The translations under genes were made by a program, and so were the position numbers. Below are positions 15,655 to 24,151 of a DNA stretch of 64,000 nucleotides, piece after piece. Source of the DNA: Agrococcus sp. SGAir0287 (GTDB lineage Bacteria; Actinomycetota; Actinomycetes; Actinomycetales; Microbacteriaceae); the NCBI RefSeq assembly GCF_005484985.1, contig NZ_CP027942.1:2790001-2854000 (forward strand). Reading direction: 5' to 3'. Each line of letters opens with the position of its first letter. Position 1 is the first letter of the stretch. The notes beneath the pieces were generated by a model. The model did no database searches and was not told where the DNA came from. It saw only the letters and a list, made by a program, of their open reading frames with translations.

Positions 15655-18600
15655 TCAGCGCGCCGTCGCCCGGCGGGTCGTCGCTCGGCGGCGCACCGCC
15701 GCGCCACCCAGCACGAGCGCGGCACCCGCGAGCAGCATCGGCAGGAGCAGCAGCTCGACGCCGGTGCGCGGCAGCGCATCCGAGCCGCCCGATGCCTGCG
15801 CGCCACCCGTCGGGGCGGGCGCCGCAGGCACGGGCGCGACCGGCGGCGTCACGGCGGGCGGGTCGACCACCGGCGGCGTCACGATCGGCCCGGCGATCGT
15901 GATCGGCGTGCGTGAGATCGGCGCGTCCGCATCCGCAGCCTCGAGCCGCACGACGATCTCGTGCGCGCCGGGCTCGACGCCACCCGGGATCGTCACCGAC
16001 ATCGCCAGCACGCCGTCCGCATCCACCGCGCCGCGACCGAGCTCGATCGGGGTCGAGTGCAGCTCGACGACGGCGATCGCACCCGCGGGCAGGCCCGAGG
16101 CGCGGATCTCGACGACGTCGCCAGCCCGGAGCGTCGAGCCGGCGAGCGCTGCGCCGCCCGGGCCGAGCAGCGTCGGCGCGAAGCGGAAGGGCGTCGCGAC
16201 GACCGAGACGGCAGTGCCCGCACCGTTTGCGTTGACAGCCGCGACCGAGAGCGTCACGGGCACGCCGTTCTGCAGGCCCGAGACGATCGCCGAGGTGCCG
16301 TCCACGACGACGTCGACCGGCACGTCGACGCCGTCGATCGTCGCCGTCACGGCGTGCTCGACGATCGGCGAGCCGCCGTCGAACGCCGGCGCGTCCCAGC
16401 GCAGCGTCACGATGCCGTCGCCGGCCGTGGCCTCGAGCCCCGTCACCGCATCCGGCACACGGCTCGGGGTCGCGGTGACGACCTCGCTCCACGCACCCGT
16501 GCCCGCGACGTTCGCCGCCGCGACCCGGAAGTCGTAGGTCGTGCCGTCGGCGAGGCCCGTGACGACGACGCCCGTCGACGACGCCTGCTCGAGGCCGGCC
16601 GGCGTCGCCCACGCCTGGGCGCCGGCCACGCGGTGCTCGACGATCCACGACTGGATCGGCGCGCCGCCGTCGGTCGCGGGCGGCGTCCACGTCAGCGCCA
16701 CCGCGCCCGCGCCCGCGGCTGCGGCGAGCGTCGCAGGCGCGCCCGGCACAGACCGCGGCGTGGTGGATGCGTACCCGCTCCAGGGCCCGGTGCCCGCAGC
16801 GTTCACCGCCGCGACGCGCACGTCGTACGGCTGCCCGTCGACGAGGCCGGAGACGACCGCGGTCGTGCCGTCGACGTCGACCGACGCCGGCGCGGTCCAA
16901 CGCGGCGCGCCGTCCTCGTCGACGTCGCCGAGGCGGTGCAGCTCGACGAGGTAGCCGGTGACGTCGTCGCCGCCGTCCCACGCCGGCGCGGACCACTCGA
17001 CGAGGATGCTCTGCGAAGCGGGGAGCGCGCTCACGCCCGTCGGCGCATCCGGCACCGAGCGCGGCGTGACGGTGACGACGTCGGACCAGAAGCCGCGACC
17101 GGCGGCGTTGAACGCCGTCACGCGCACCTCGTAGGCGGTGCCGTCGTCGAGCGGCGCGATCGTCGCGGACTGCGCCGTGATCGGGTCGAGCATCGTCCAC
17201 GCCGTCTCGCCGACGGCACGGTGCTCGACCAGGTAGCCGCCGATCGGCGCGCCACCGTCGAACGCGGGCGCCGCCCACGTCACATCGGCGCTGCCCGAGC
17301 CAGGCGTCGCGACGACGGACGTCGGCGCGTCGGGCACGCGGCGTGGCGTGAACGACTCGATGGCGCTGGGGACCCCGTCGCCGGCCGCCGTGACGGCGTG
17401 GACGCGCACCTCGTGCACGACGCCGTCGGCGAGGCCGAAGATCAGCGACGACGGCCGAGTCGCGGGAGCCACGTCGACGACCTCCCAGTCACCGCCCGGC
17501 GCACGCACCTCCACGACGAACTCGTCGACCGGCAGGCCTCCGTCGCCGGGCACCGTCCACGACAGGAAGGCACCGCCGGCGTGGGGACCGATGATGATCC
17601 AGGTCGGCGCTGCCGCGATCGTGTGCGGCGTGGCCGTCGCGATCGCGCTCCACGCGCCCCGTCCTGCGTCGTTCGCTGCCGCGACCCGCAGCTCCACCGT
17701 GCTGCCGTTCGCGAGCCCCGTGAGCACGACCTGCGTGTCGTCGACCCCATCCACCGCCGTCCAGTCGCCGCCGTCGATGCGACGCTCGACCACGACGCTC
17801 GTCACGGGCGCGCCGCCGTCGTCGCCGAGCACCCAGGAGAGCGTGACGGATCCGTCGCCGGGCACGGCGACGAGGTCGGTCGGCGCGTCGGGCGCGCGAC
17901 GCGGCGTGAACGACTCGACGGCGCTGAGGGCACCGTCGCCTCCGCCGGTCACGGCGTGGACGCGCACCTCGTACGTCACTCCGTCGACGAGGCTGGAGAG
18001 GAACGTCCACGGCAGGTACCCGGGAACCCGGTCGAAGACCATCCACTCACCGCCCGACGCGCGCAGCTCGACGATGTACCAGTCGATCGGCAGGCCGCCA
18101 CCGTCGGGCACGGTCCACGAAAGCACCGCGCCGCCCTCGTGCGGAGCGACGGTCTGCCAGTCGGGCGCCGCCGCGAGCGTGTGCGGGACCGCCGTGACGA
18201 CCGTGCTCCACGGGCCGGTGCCGACCTCGTTGGTCGCCGCGACCCGCAGCTGGACCCTCGTGCCGTTCGCGATGTCGTCGAGCGCGAGCTCGGTGCCCGC
18301 GACGCTCGAGACGTCCGTCCACTCGCCGCCCGCGATGCGCTGCTGCACGAGGTAGCCGAACACGTCGGCACCGCCGTCGTAGAGCGGCGCCGCCCACGTC
18401 AGGGCGATGGATCGGTCGCCGCCCACCGCGACGACGCCGATCGGCTCGCCGGGTACGGCACGGGGCGTCGCCGTCACGGTGGCGAACGCGCCGAGGCCGA
18501 GGCCGTTGCGAGCGGCGACGCGCACCTGCACCTCGACGCCGTTGGCGAGGTCCATGATCCACGCGTACGTGCCGTCGATCTCCGACTCGGGCAGGTCGAT

Positions 18601-20331
18601 CCACGCGTCCGTGCCGACGCGGTACTGCACGACGTACGAGGTGATGGCCGAGCCGCCGTCCTCCGCCGGCGCCATCCACGCGACGTCGATGGTGCCGTCG
18701 CCCACCTGCGTCTCGAGCCCGGTCGGCGCATCCGGCTGGCGCATCGGCTGCACCGAGACGGTGCCGGACGGTGCGCCGAGCCCCGAGATATTCTGCGCGC
18801 GCACGCGCAGCTGCGAGACCTCGCCGAGCGGGAGTCCGGTCACGTACGTGCCGACCCGGTCGCCGGGGAGGGTCGCGTGCTGCACCCAGACGCCACCGAC
18901 GAGACGCTCGACGACGTACTGCTGCACGGGCGTGCCGTACGGATCGAATGGCGCGTTCCAATCGAGCCGCACGGAGTCGGAGGAGGTGAAGGACGAGAGC
19001 CCGCTGGGCGCGCGCGGCGCCTCCGGCACGTACACGCTGCTGGGCTCGCTGTATGCGCTCTGGCCCACCTCGTTCAGCGCCGAGACGCGGAACTCCTGCA
19101 CCGTGCCGAGGGGAACGTCGAGCTCGATCGAGAGGCCGCTGACGAAGCGCGTGCCGTTCGGCGTCAGCACCCAGTAGCCGCGCGACGTGCCGCCGTTCAT
19201 CGCCGGCTCCACCCACGTCACCCGCACCGAGCCCGGACCGACGATCTCCACGGTCGGCGCGGCCGGCGTGGCCGGCTCCGTGATGCGCGTCGCCTGCACG
19301 ACCGACGGAGCCCCGAAGCCGAAGTCGTTGATCGCGAGGACCGTGACGTCGACCCTGCTGCCGGGTGCGAGGTCGAAGACGAGGGACGTCGCGTCGGTGG
19401 TCTGCCAGTCGCGGTCGCCCACGCGCACGCGGTAGGAGAGCGGGAGTCCGCCCGTGTCGCGTGGGGCCGACCAGGTCAGGACCATCTGGTCGCCCTGCTG
19501 ACCCACCGCGAGGTCCTGCACCATGCCCGGCACCGTGGGGTCGACCCTGATGCTCGCCGCGATCGAATGCGCCCCGAACGCGTTCGTCGCATCGACCGCG
19601 AAGTCGAACGTGCCCGCGGCCGTCGGCGTGCCGCTCACCACGCCGCTGGGCGACAGCGTCAGGCCGGGCGGCAGCGAGGTGCCTGGCCACAGCCGCACGG
19701 TCGGCGTCGGAGACCCCTGGAGCACGAACCCGGCCGCGTACGGCTGGCCGGCCGTCGCACGCGGCAGGGTGCCGCTGACGCTGGGCGCGGTGCCGGCCTG
19801 GACGTACGTGCGAAAGACGAGGTCGTCGCCTGCTCCGGAGATCCCGCCCGGATAGTTCTCGTTCGTCGAGAACCGGACGATGCCGGACCCGGAGCCGGTG
19901 AAGGTGACCATGTAGGTCGAGCCCGCCAGGACGGTCGGCGGCTGCGAGATCGGGATGTGCAGCCAGCCGGTGCTCAGCACCTGCGCAGATCCCGAGCCGG
20001 CGATCGGCGCGGAGCCACCGACGGCCGAGAGCGTGGCCGTGATGGTGGTGCCCGGTGCGGCGATCTCGTAGACGTCGAAGTCGACGGCGTCGAGCAAGCC
20101 CGAGCGGCCGGCGGTGAAGGTCTGCGTCTCCTCGAACGGGACCGTGGCGTCGAAGACGAAGTCGACGGCGGAACGCGGGTTCTGCTGGTCGATCGTGCTC
20201 GCCGCCTGCGCGGCGGGCGCCGGCGCGAGCAGCAGCCCGCCGAGCGCGACGGCGGCGGCGGATGCGCCGGCCAGCAGGCTGCGGAGGACGTGGCGGGACC
20301 GGACGGATGCGGTGCGGGCTGCGTGTGCCAT
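15655..20331 (-). CDS. Large cell-surface protein with 12 fibronectin type III repeats and LPRTG anchor
   Basis: 1558 residues. A signal peptide (about 1-43, ending PAAQA) leads into an N-terminal beta region (about 45-185) with a choice-of-anchor look. A putative Ig domain follows (GQPYAAGFVLQGSPTP ... LPPGLTLSPSGVVSGTPTAAG, about 195-260). Then come twelve Fn3 repeats of about 95 residues, recognisable by APTGL, LTW.AP.DGG and Y.VRV.A.N..G. A bacterial Ig-like stretch follows, and the C-terminus has LPRTG at 1520-1524, a hydrophobic segment and an Arg tail, a sortase signal. It is therefore exported and covalently linked to the wall, likely in adhesion. No sortase lies in the window. A strong hairpin follows the stop. 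The frame is intact throughout despite its repeat content. Confidence 0.92.
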   Translation of the reverse strand: MAHAARTASVRSRHVLRSLLAGASAAAVALGGLLLAPAPAAQAASTIDQQNPRSAVDFVFDATVPFEETQTFTAGRSGLLDAVDFDVYEIAAPGTTITATLSAVGGSAPIAGSGSAQVLSTGWLHIPISQPPTVLAGSTYMVTFTGSGSGIVRFSTNENYPGGISGAGDDLVFRTYVQAGTAPSVSGTLPRATAGQPYAAGFVLQGSPTPTVRLWPGTSLPPGLTLSPSGVVSGTPTAAGTFDFAVDATNAFGAHSIAASIRVDPTVPGMVQDLAVGQQGDQMVLTWSAPRDTGGLPLSYRVRVGDRDWQTTDATSLVFDLAPGSRVDVTVLAINDFGFGAPSVVQATRITEPATPAAPTVEIVGPGSVRVTWVEPAMNGGTSRGYWVLTPNGTRFVSGLSIELDVPLGTVQEFRVSALNEVGQSAYSEPSSVYVPEAPRAPSGLSSFTSSDSVRLDWNAPFDPYGTPVQQYVVERLVGGVWVQHATLPGDRVGTYVTGLPLGEVSQLRVRAQNISGLGAPSGTVSVQPMRQPDAPTGLETQVGDGTIDVAWMAPAEDGGSAITSYVVQYRVGTDAWIDLPESEIDGTYAWIMDLANGVEVQVRVAARNGLGLGAFATVTATPRAVPGEPIGVVAVGGDRSIALTWAAPLYDGGADVFGYLVQQRIAGGEWTDVSSVAGTELALDDIANGTRVQLRVAATNEVGTGPWSTVVTAVPHTLAAAPDWQTVAPHEGGAVLSWTVPDGGGLPIDWYIVELRASGGEWMVFDRVPGYLPWTFLSSLVDGVTYEVRVHAVTGGGDGALSAVESFTPRRAPDAPTDLVAVPGDGSVTLSWVLGDDGGAPVTSVVVERRIDGGDWTAVDGVDDTQVVLTGLANGSTVELRVAAANDAGRGAWSAIATATPHTIAAAPTWIIIGPHAGGAFLSWTVPGDGGLPVDEFVVEVRAPGGDWEVVDVAPATRPSSLIFGLADGVVHEVRVHAVTAAGDGVPSAIESFTPRRVPDAPTSVVATPGSGSADVTWAAPAFDGGAPIGGYLVEHRAVGETAWTMLDPITAQSATIAPLDDGTAYEVRVTAFNAAGRGFWSDVVTVTPRSVPDAPTGVSALPASQSILVEWSAPAWDGGDDVTGYLVELHRLGDVDEDGAPRWTAPASVDVDGTTAVVSGLVDGQPYDVRVAAVNAAGTGPWSGYASTTPRSVPGAPATLAAAAGAGAVALTWTPPATDGGAPIQSWIVEHRVAGAQAWATPAGLEQASSTGVVVTGLADGTTYDFRVAAANVAGTGAWSEVVTATPSRVPDAVTGLEATAGDGIVTLRWDAPAFDGGSPIVEHAVTATIDGVDVPVDVVVDGTSAIVSGLQNGVPVTLSVAAVNANGAGTAVSVVATPFRFAPTLLGPGGAALAGSTLRAGDVVEIRASGLPAGAIAVVELHSTPIELGRGAVDADGVLAMSVTIPGGVEPGAHEIVVRLEAADADAPISRTPITIAGPIVTPPVVDPPAVTPPVAPVPAAPAPTGGAQASGGSDALPRTGVELLLLPMLLAGAALVLGGAAVRRRATTRRATAR

Positions 20332-20453
20332 GGGACGCCTTCGGCATGGAGCGCCGAACGGGCCGCTACGACAGATGAGTCCGGCTCAGGATACGCCGAG
20401 GGATCCTCGATCGCCTAGCCACGCCGAGGAGCGCTCGCGCCGGGGCTCCCGCC

Positions 20454-21299
20454 TCAGACCAGCCCGTGCCGCACGAAGGCGTTCCAGATGCCGTCGTCGA
20501 GCACGCCCGTCGTCGACTCCGACGCGCGCTCGCGCACCTCGACGACCGCATCCGCCATCGCGATGCCCGTGCCGACGACGTCGAACATCTCGACGTCGTT
20601 CGACGAGTCGCCGATGCCGATCGCCTGCTCGGCGGTGAAGCCGAGCATCGGCAGCAGCGTCTCGATCGCCGCGCCCTTCGTCACGCCCGCGCGGCTCACC
20701 TCGCCGCTCGCCGTGCCGAGGTTCGGCATCGTGCCGGTGATGACGTGGAAGTCGGGGCCGAGCGCCTCCGAGATGCGGGCGAAGTTCCCGAGGTCCTCCC
20801 CGAGGAACATCGCCTTCGCGACGTGGTCGGTCGGCAGCGGCTCGCGCTGCACGAGCGGCGCGACCCGCGGATGCTCGTGCGGCTCGATGCCCTCGAACGT
20901 CTCGCCGGCGAACTCGCGCAGGTACCAGGCGTAGAGGCGGTGCACGCCCTCCGTCGGGTAGACGCCCTCGCGGGACTGCAGGTAGTACTCGACGCCCGCA
21001 TCCTGGAACACCGCGACCATGCGTGCCACGAGCTCGGCGTCCATCGTGCGCTCGAGCACCTGCTCGTCGCCGATCGCCGCGTAGCCCCCGCCCGCGGTGA
21101 TCGCGCCGTCGAAGCCGATCGCCGCGACGTGGTCCGGCACCTCTCCGGGCGCGCGGCCCGTCGCGAGCAGCACCGTGTGCCCGTTCGCCCGCGCCTGCCG
21201 CACCGCCTCGATCGTCGAGTCGGCGACGCGCGCCGCCTCGTCCATGATCGTGCCGTCCACGTCGAGGAAGACGACGCGGGCGTCGGATGCGTGCGGCAT
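20454..21299 (-). CDS. HAD-superfamily hydrolase, Cof-type phosphatase
   Basis: 281 residues, cytosolic. HAD motif I is VVFLDVDGTIMDE near residue 9 (both Asp present), motif II LLATGRAPGEV, motif III Lys in AGVTKGAAIETLL, and motif IV IGIGDSSNDVEMF. The long insertion between motifs II and III is the C2 cap of the Cof/YbiV type, sugar-phosphate or nucleotide phosphatases of broad range. ATG 21299 has a GAGAGG site; an earlier in-frame start at 21359 would lie beyond the hairpin at 21321-21349. It follows the NYN gene on the same strand but is separated from it by that hairpin. Confidence 0.9.
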   Translation of the reverse strand: MPHASDARVVFLDVDGTIMDEAARVADSTIEAVRQARANGHTVLLATGRAPGEVPDHVAAIGFDGAITAGGGYAAIGDEQVLERTMDAELVARMVAVFQDAGVEYYLQSREGVYPTEGVHRLYAWYLREFAGETFEGIEPHEHPRVAPLVQREPLPTDHVAKAMFLGEDLGNFARISEALGPDFHVITGTMPNLGTASGEVSRAGVTKGAAIETLLPMLGFTAEQAIGIGDSSNDVEMFDVVGTGIAMADAVVEVRERASESTTGVLDDGIWNAFVRHGLV

Positions 21300-21320
21300 G
21301 GATGCCTCTCGAATCGGGTC

Positions 21321-21349
21321 GGATGCGCGGGTGCGACGCCCGCGCATCC
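21321..21349 (-). terminator. Hairpin between the NYN and HAD genes
   Basis: GGATGCGCGGG and CCCGCGCATCC form a perfect 11-bp stem with a seven-base loop, 60 bases downstream of the NYN gene stop on its strand and just upstream of the HAD gene start. Confidence 0.7.
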
Positions 21350-21408
21350 ATCCCATCACTCGCCCGCGGTCGGAGCGAATCGGGCCCGAGGGCTCGACGC
21401 GGCAGGCG

Positions 21409-21954
21409 TCAGAGGAACTGCGCCGGGTCGAACTCGTCGATCGAGATGACGCGCACGCGCGGGAGGCGCGACGTGAACGCGCCGACCTCGTACTCGAGGT
21501 CGAACGTCTCGATGCCGGGCACCTGGCGCAGGCTCGTGGCGATGAATTCGCCGAACGCGACGAGCCCGAGGCGGCGGCCGTTGCCGGCGAGCGCCGTCAT
21601 CTGCGGCGCGAAGTCGCCGTCATGGCTCACGAGCATGACGTCGTCGTCGCGGTCGCGCAGCGCCTCCGCCGTGCGCTGGATGGCGATGTCGACGACCTTG
21701 CCCTCGCCCTGCAGCGGCACGGGGGTGTAGCCCATCGCGAGCAGCGCCTGCACGAACGACATCGGCAGCGTCTCCTGCACGGCGAGGAAGAAGAGCCCCT
21801 TGGCCGGCTGCTGCCACTCCTGCTCGGCGAAGTCGAGCAGCACGTTCCACCGCGGGCGCTCGTGCGGATCCGGGCGGCGGCCGAGCACCGACTGGCCGAG
21901 CGTCGCGTCGATGTTCTCGCCGTCGACGAGGAGGTACGTGGTGCGCTCGGTCAT
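21409..21954 (-). CDS. NYN domain (PIN-like) putative RNase
   Basis: 181 residues. TYLLVDGENIDATLG near the start supplies the first conserved Asp and the Asn of the NYN/DUF88 (LabA-like) fold. GKVVDIAIQRTAEALRDRDDDVMLVSHDGDF carries the further acidic residues, including VSHDGDF. NYN proteins are PIN-fold, metal-dependent RNases acting in RNA processing or RNA-targeted regulation. I chose ATG 21954 for the family N-terminus MTERTTYLLVDGENID. Three copies of a structured palindromic element lie immediately upstream (22041-22314), so the transcript or its promoter region may contain such structures. Confidence 0.87.
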   Translation of the reverse strand: MTERTTYLLVDGENIDATLGQSVLGRRPDPHERPRWNVLLDFAEQEWQQPAKGLFFLAVQETLPMSFVQALLAMGYTPVPLQGEGKVVDIAIQRTAEALRDRDDDVMLVSHDGDFAPQMTALAGNGRRLGLVAFGEFIATSLRQVPGIETFDLEYEVGAFTSRLPRVRVISIDEFDPAQFL

Positions 21955-22040
21955 GGGTCGACCGTAGTGCCCGGTGCTGGGCGGCACCGCGCGCCGCTTC
22001 GCGCCCGCCGTGCGCGACTGCGCGCTCGCCGTCGCCGTTC

Positions 22041-22109
22041 GCGTCTCGCAGGCGATCCCGGGTCACGAGGGAAGATCGCCCTCCAGCGGCGAGATCGCCT
22101 GCGAAACGC
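22041..22109. repeat. Nested palindromic element, copy A
   Basis: Arms GCGTCTCGCAGGCGATC (22041-22057) and GATCGCCTGCGAAACGC (22093-22109), one mismatch in 17. Inside, GAGGG (22067-22071) and CCCTC (22079-22083) form a second hairpin with loop AAGATCG. Confidence 0.88.
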
Positions 22110-22144
22110 AGACGCGTCGCCGCTGCATCGCTGGGATGTCGTTT

Positions 22145-22215
22145 GCGTTTCGCAGGCGATCCGGGGAGGCGGAGGGAAGATACCCCTCTGCCTACCCTGA
22201 TCGCCTGCAGAACGC
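22145..22215. repeat. Nested palindromic element, copy B
   Basis: Arms GCGTTTCGCAGGCGATC (22145-22161) and GATCGCCTGCAGAACGC (22199-22215). The inner pair GAGGG/CCCTC (22172-22176, 22184-22188) is kept although the bases between differ from copy A. Confidence 0.88.
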
Positions 22216-22245
22216 TCCGCGCGCACCGCGGGCACCGCACTCCGT

Positions 22246-22314
22246 GCGTTTCGCAGGCGATTCAGCCTCACGAGGGAAGATCGCCCTCCAGCGGCGAGAT
22301 CGCCTGCGAAACGC
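22246..22314. repeat. Nested palindromic element, copy C
   Basis: Arms GCGTTTCGCAGGCGATT (22246-22262) and GATCGCCTGCGAAACGC (22298-22314). The interior is nearly identical to copy A, including the GAGGG/CCCTC hairpin. Copies A-C fill most of the 385-bp gap between genes at 21954 and 22340. Confidence 0.88.
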
Positions 22315-22339
22315 AATCCGCCCGGGTCTGCCCCGAAGG

Positions 22340-23332
22340 TCAGCCGTCGCTGACGAGCGCCGCCCGCAGCGCCTCGCGGATCGCACGCTCGAACGCCCGC
22401 GAGCCCGGAGCGTCCGGTCGCAGGGTCTCGAACACGTGGTGCGCTCCCGGCACCTCGACGAGCTCGACCTCGACGCCCGCCGCACGCAGCCGCGCGGCGT
22501 AGGCGACGTCCTCCGCGTGGAAGAGGTCGAGGTCCCCCACGCCGATCCAGGCGGGCGGCAGGCCCGCGAGGTCCGGCCGCCGTGCCGCCACCGCGCCCGG
22601 CGTCGCCGGGTCGACGCCCCTGAGGTACGACGACCATCCGTACCGGTTCGAGGCGGCCGACCACGCGTACCGCCCGCGGTCGTCGACGCGACGCCGCGTG
22701 CGGTCGTCGAGCATCGGGTAGATCAGCACCTGGATCGCCAGCTGGATGCCGAGGTCGGTCGCGGTCTGCGCGGTGCAGGCGGCGAGTCCACCGCCAGCGC
22801 TGTCGCCGACGACGGCGATGCGGCTCGCATCCACGCCTTCGGCATCCGACGATGCGACGATCCAGCGCAGCGCGTCGACGCAGTCGTCGATCGCGGCGGG
22901 GAACGGATGCTCCGGCGCGAGCCGGTAGTCGACGCTCACGACGCGCACGCCGACCTCGGCGGCGATCGTCGAGCAGCGCTCGAGCGACTCGACGGCGTGG
23001 CCGAGCACGTACCCGCCGCCGTGGAGGTGCAGCACCGCCGGCAGCGGCTCGTCGCCGTCGCGCTCCGGCTCGCAGACCCACACGCGCACCTGCGAGCCGT
23101 CGCGCCCCGGCACGAGCCGGTCGGTGACGACGACGCCGTCGGCGATGGGCGATGGACGCGCGGGCAGGACGCGTGAGAGCGCCGCGAGCGGACGCGCGAG
23201 CGGCAGGTCGGGCAGCAGCAGCACGGGCGAGCGGTACTGCGGATCCACCTGCCGAGCCGCCGCCACCTGCCGCGCGGCGACGGCGCCGAGCACGACGCCC
23301 GCGGCGACCGTCATCGCTGTGCGACGAGTCAT
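22340..23332 (-). CDS. Alpha/beta hydrolase, hormone-sensitive-lipase-like esterase
   Basis: 330 residues. The oxyanion motif LHLHGGGYVLGH, nucleophile elbow VVGDSAGGGLA (Ser), VGDLDLFHAEDV (Asp) and VPGAHHVFE (His) give a complete HSL/group IV esterase triad in normal order. A hydrophobic N-terminus (MTVAAGVVLGAVAARQVAAA) may be a signal anchor or an uncleaved segment, so the enzyme may be membrane-associated or exported. Start ATG 23332 with a GGGAGG site. Substrates of this family are short-chain or steroid/terpenoid esters; not determinable here. Confidence 0.88.
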   Translation of the reverse strand: MTRRTAMTVAAGVVLGAVAARQVAAARQVDPQYRSPVLLLPDLPLARPLAALSRVLPARPSPIADGVVVTDRLVPGRDGSQVRVWVCEPERDGDEPLPAVLHLHGGGYVLGHAVESLERCSTIAAEVGVRVVSVDYRLAPEHPFPAAIDDCVDALRWIVASSDAEGVDASRIAVVGDSAGGGLAACTAQTATDLGIQLAIQVLIYPMLDDRTRRRVDDRGRYAWSAASNRYGWSSYLRGVDPATPGAVAARRPDLAGLPPAWIGVGDLDLFHAEDVAYAARLRAAGVEVELVEVPGAHHVFETLRPDAPGSRAFERAIREALRAALVSDG

Positions 23333-23411
23333 CGAGCCACTCCCCTCCCATCCGAGGCCGCCAGCGCGACCGTGGTCGAGCCGATCCCATCGCCGACTCG
23401 CCGCGCCCCGG

Positions 23412-23975
23412 TCATCGCGGCGACACCCGCGTCGCGAATCCCTCGTAGTCGACGACGACGCCGTCCGCGTCGACGAGCAGGCGGAACGCCCCGTGCTCGC
23501 GGTCGCCGTACTGCCAGGCGGCGAGGCCGTCGACCGGCTCGAGCCGCGTGTACGTCTGCTCGACGCGGCGCACCGCGAGCGAGGGCACGTCGACCCACGC
23601 CACCGTCATGACGGCCTCCTCGCCCACGGCGAGATGCCCGAGCCTGCGGATGGGGATGGCGTTCGTCAGCGGCGTTGCCGCGACGTCGACGTCGGTGGCG
23701 CCGTCGAGCGCCGGGCGGTGCTGGCCGTCGATGCTCCAGCGCCAGCCGTCGGTCGTCAGCTCGACGACGCGCGAGCCGAGCTGCGAGAAGGCGCGCACGA
23801 TCGCCCGCACGGGGCGCGACTCGCCCGTGACGTCGACCGTGAAGGTGCACGACACGGCGGTCGGCGTCGCGAGCACCTCGGTGCCCTGGTACCGACGGCC
23901 GCCGTCGATCGCCGACACGCGCGCGACGCTGTGCCCCGTCGACTCGTCGGCTCGCTGCCAGGCGTACATGCGCAT
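23412..23975 (-). CDS. Putative glycolipid-binding protein (DUF1089-like)
   Basis: 187 residues, soluble, all-beta appearance. RMYAWQRADESTGHSVARVS at the start, VSCTFTVDVTGESRPVRA, GWRWSIDGQHRPALDGATDVDVAATPLTNAIPIRRL and VDVPSLAVRRVEQTYTRL match my memory of the putative glycolipid-binding family (formerly DUF1089) found in bacteria. Ligand and role unknown. A GAGGAGG site precedes the ATG at 23975, so I chose it over the ATG at 23999 and the one at 23969. It stands alone between the esterase and the membrane protein genes. Confidence 0.82.
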   Translation of the reverse strand: MRMYAWQRADESTGHSVARVSAIDGGRRYQGTEVLATPTAVSCTFTVDVTGESRPVRAIVRAFSQLGSRVVELTTDGWRWSIDGQHRPALDGATDVDVAATPLTNAIPIRRLGHLAVGEEAVMTVAWVDVPSLAVRRVEQTYTRLEPVDGLAAWQYGDREHGAFRLLVDADGVVVDYEGFATRVSPR

Positions 23976-24151
23976 CCCGACCTCCTCGTCAGCCCCCATG
24001 CGCGCGACGGTACGCCCGTCGCCTGAGCGTCACCAGCCCTGGCCGCGGGATGTCCCCGGATGCTGCGCCCGCTGAGCGGATGTCGGATGCGCGGCGGCGA
24101 CGGCCGAAGGCGGCGACGGCGCCGATCCGGTGCACGCCACGCGACCGGGCC

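Noticed and set aside
13592..16537. A 981-residue plus-strand frame crossing the 41-bp repeats
   Set aside because: The repeat period is not a multiple of three, and the frame overlaps the permease in another phase. It is a shadow.
15961..20418. A 1485-residue open frame on the plus strand opposite the Fn3 gene
   Set aside because: Arg/Gly/Ala-rich shadow of a GC-rich gene with repeats. The minus strand gives a signal peptide, Fn3 motifs and LPRTG.
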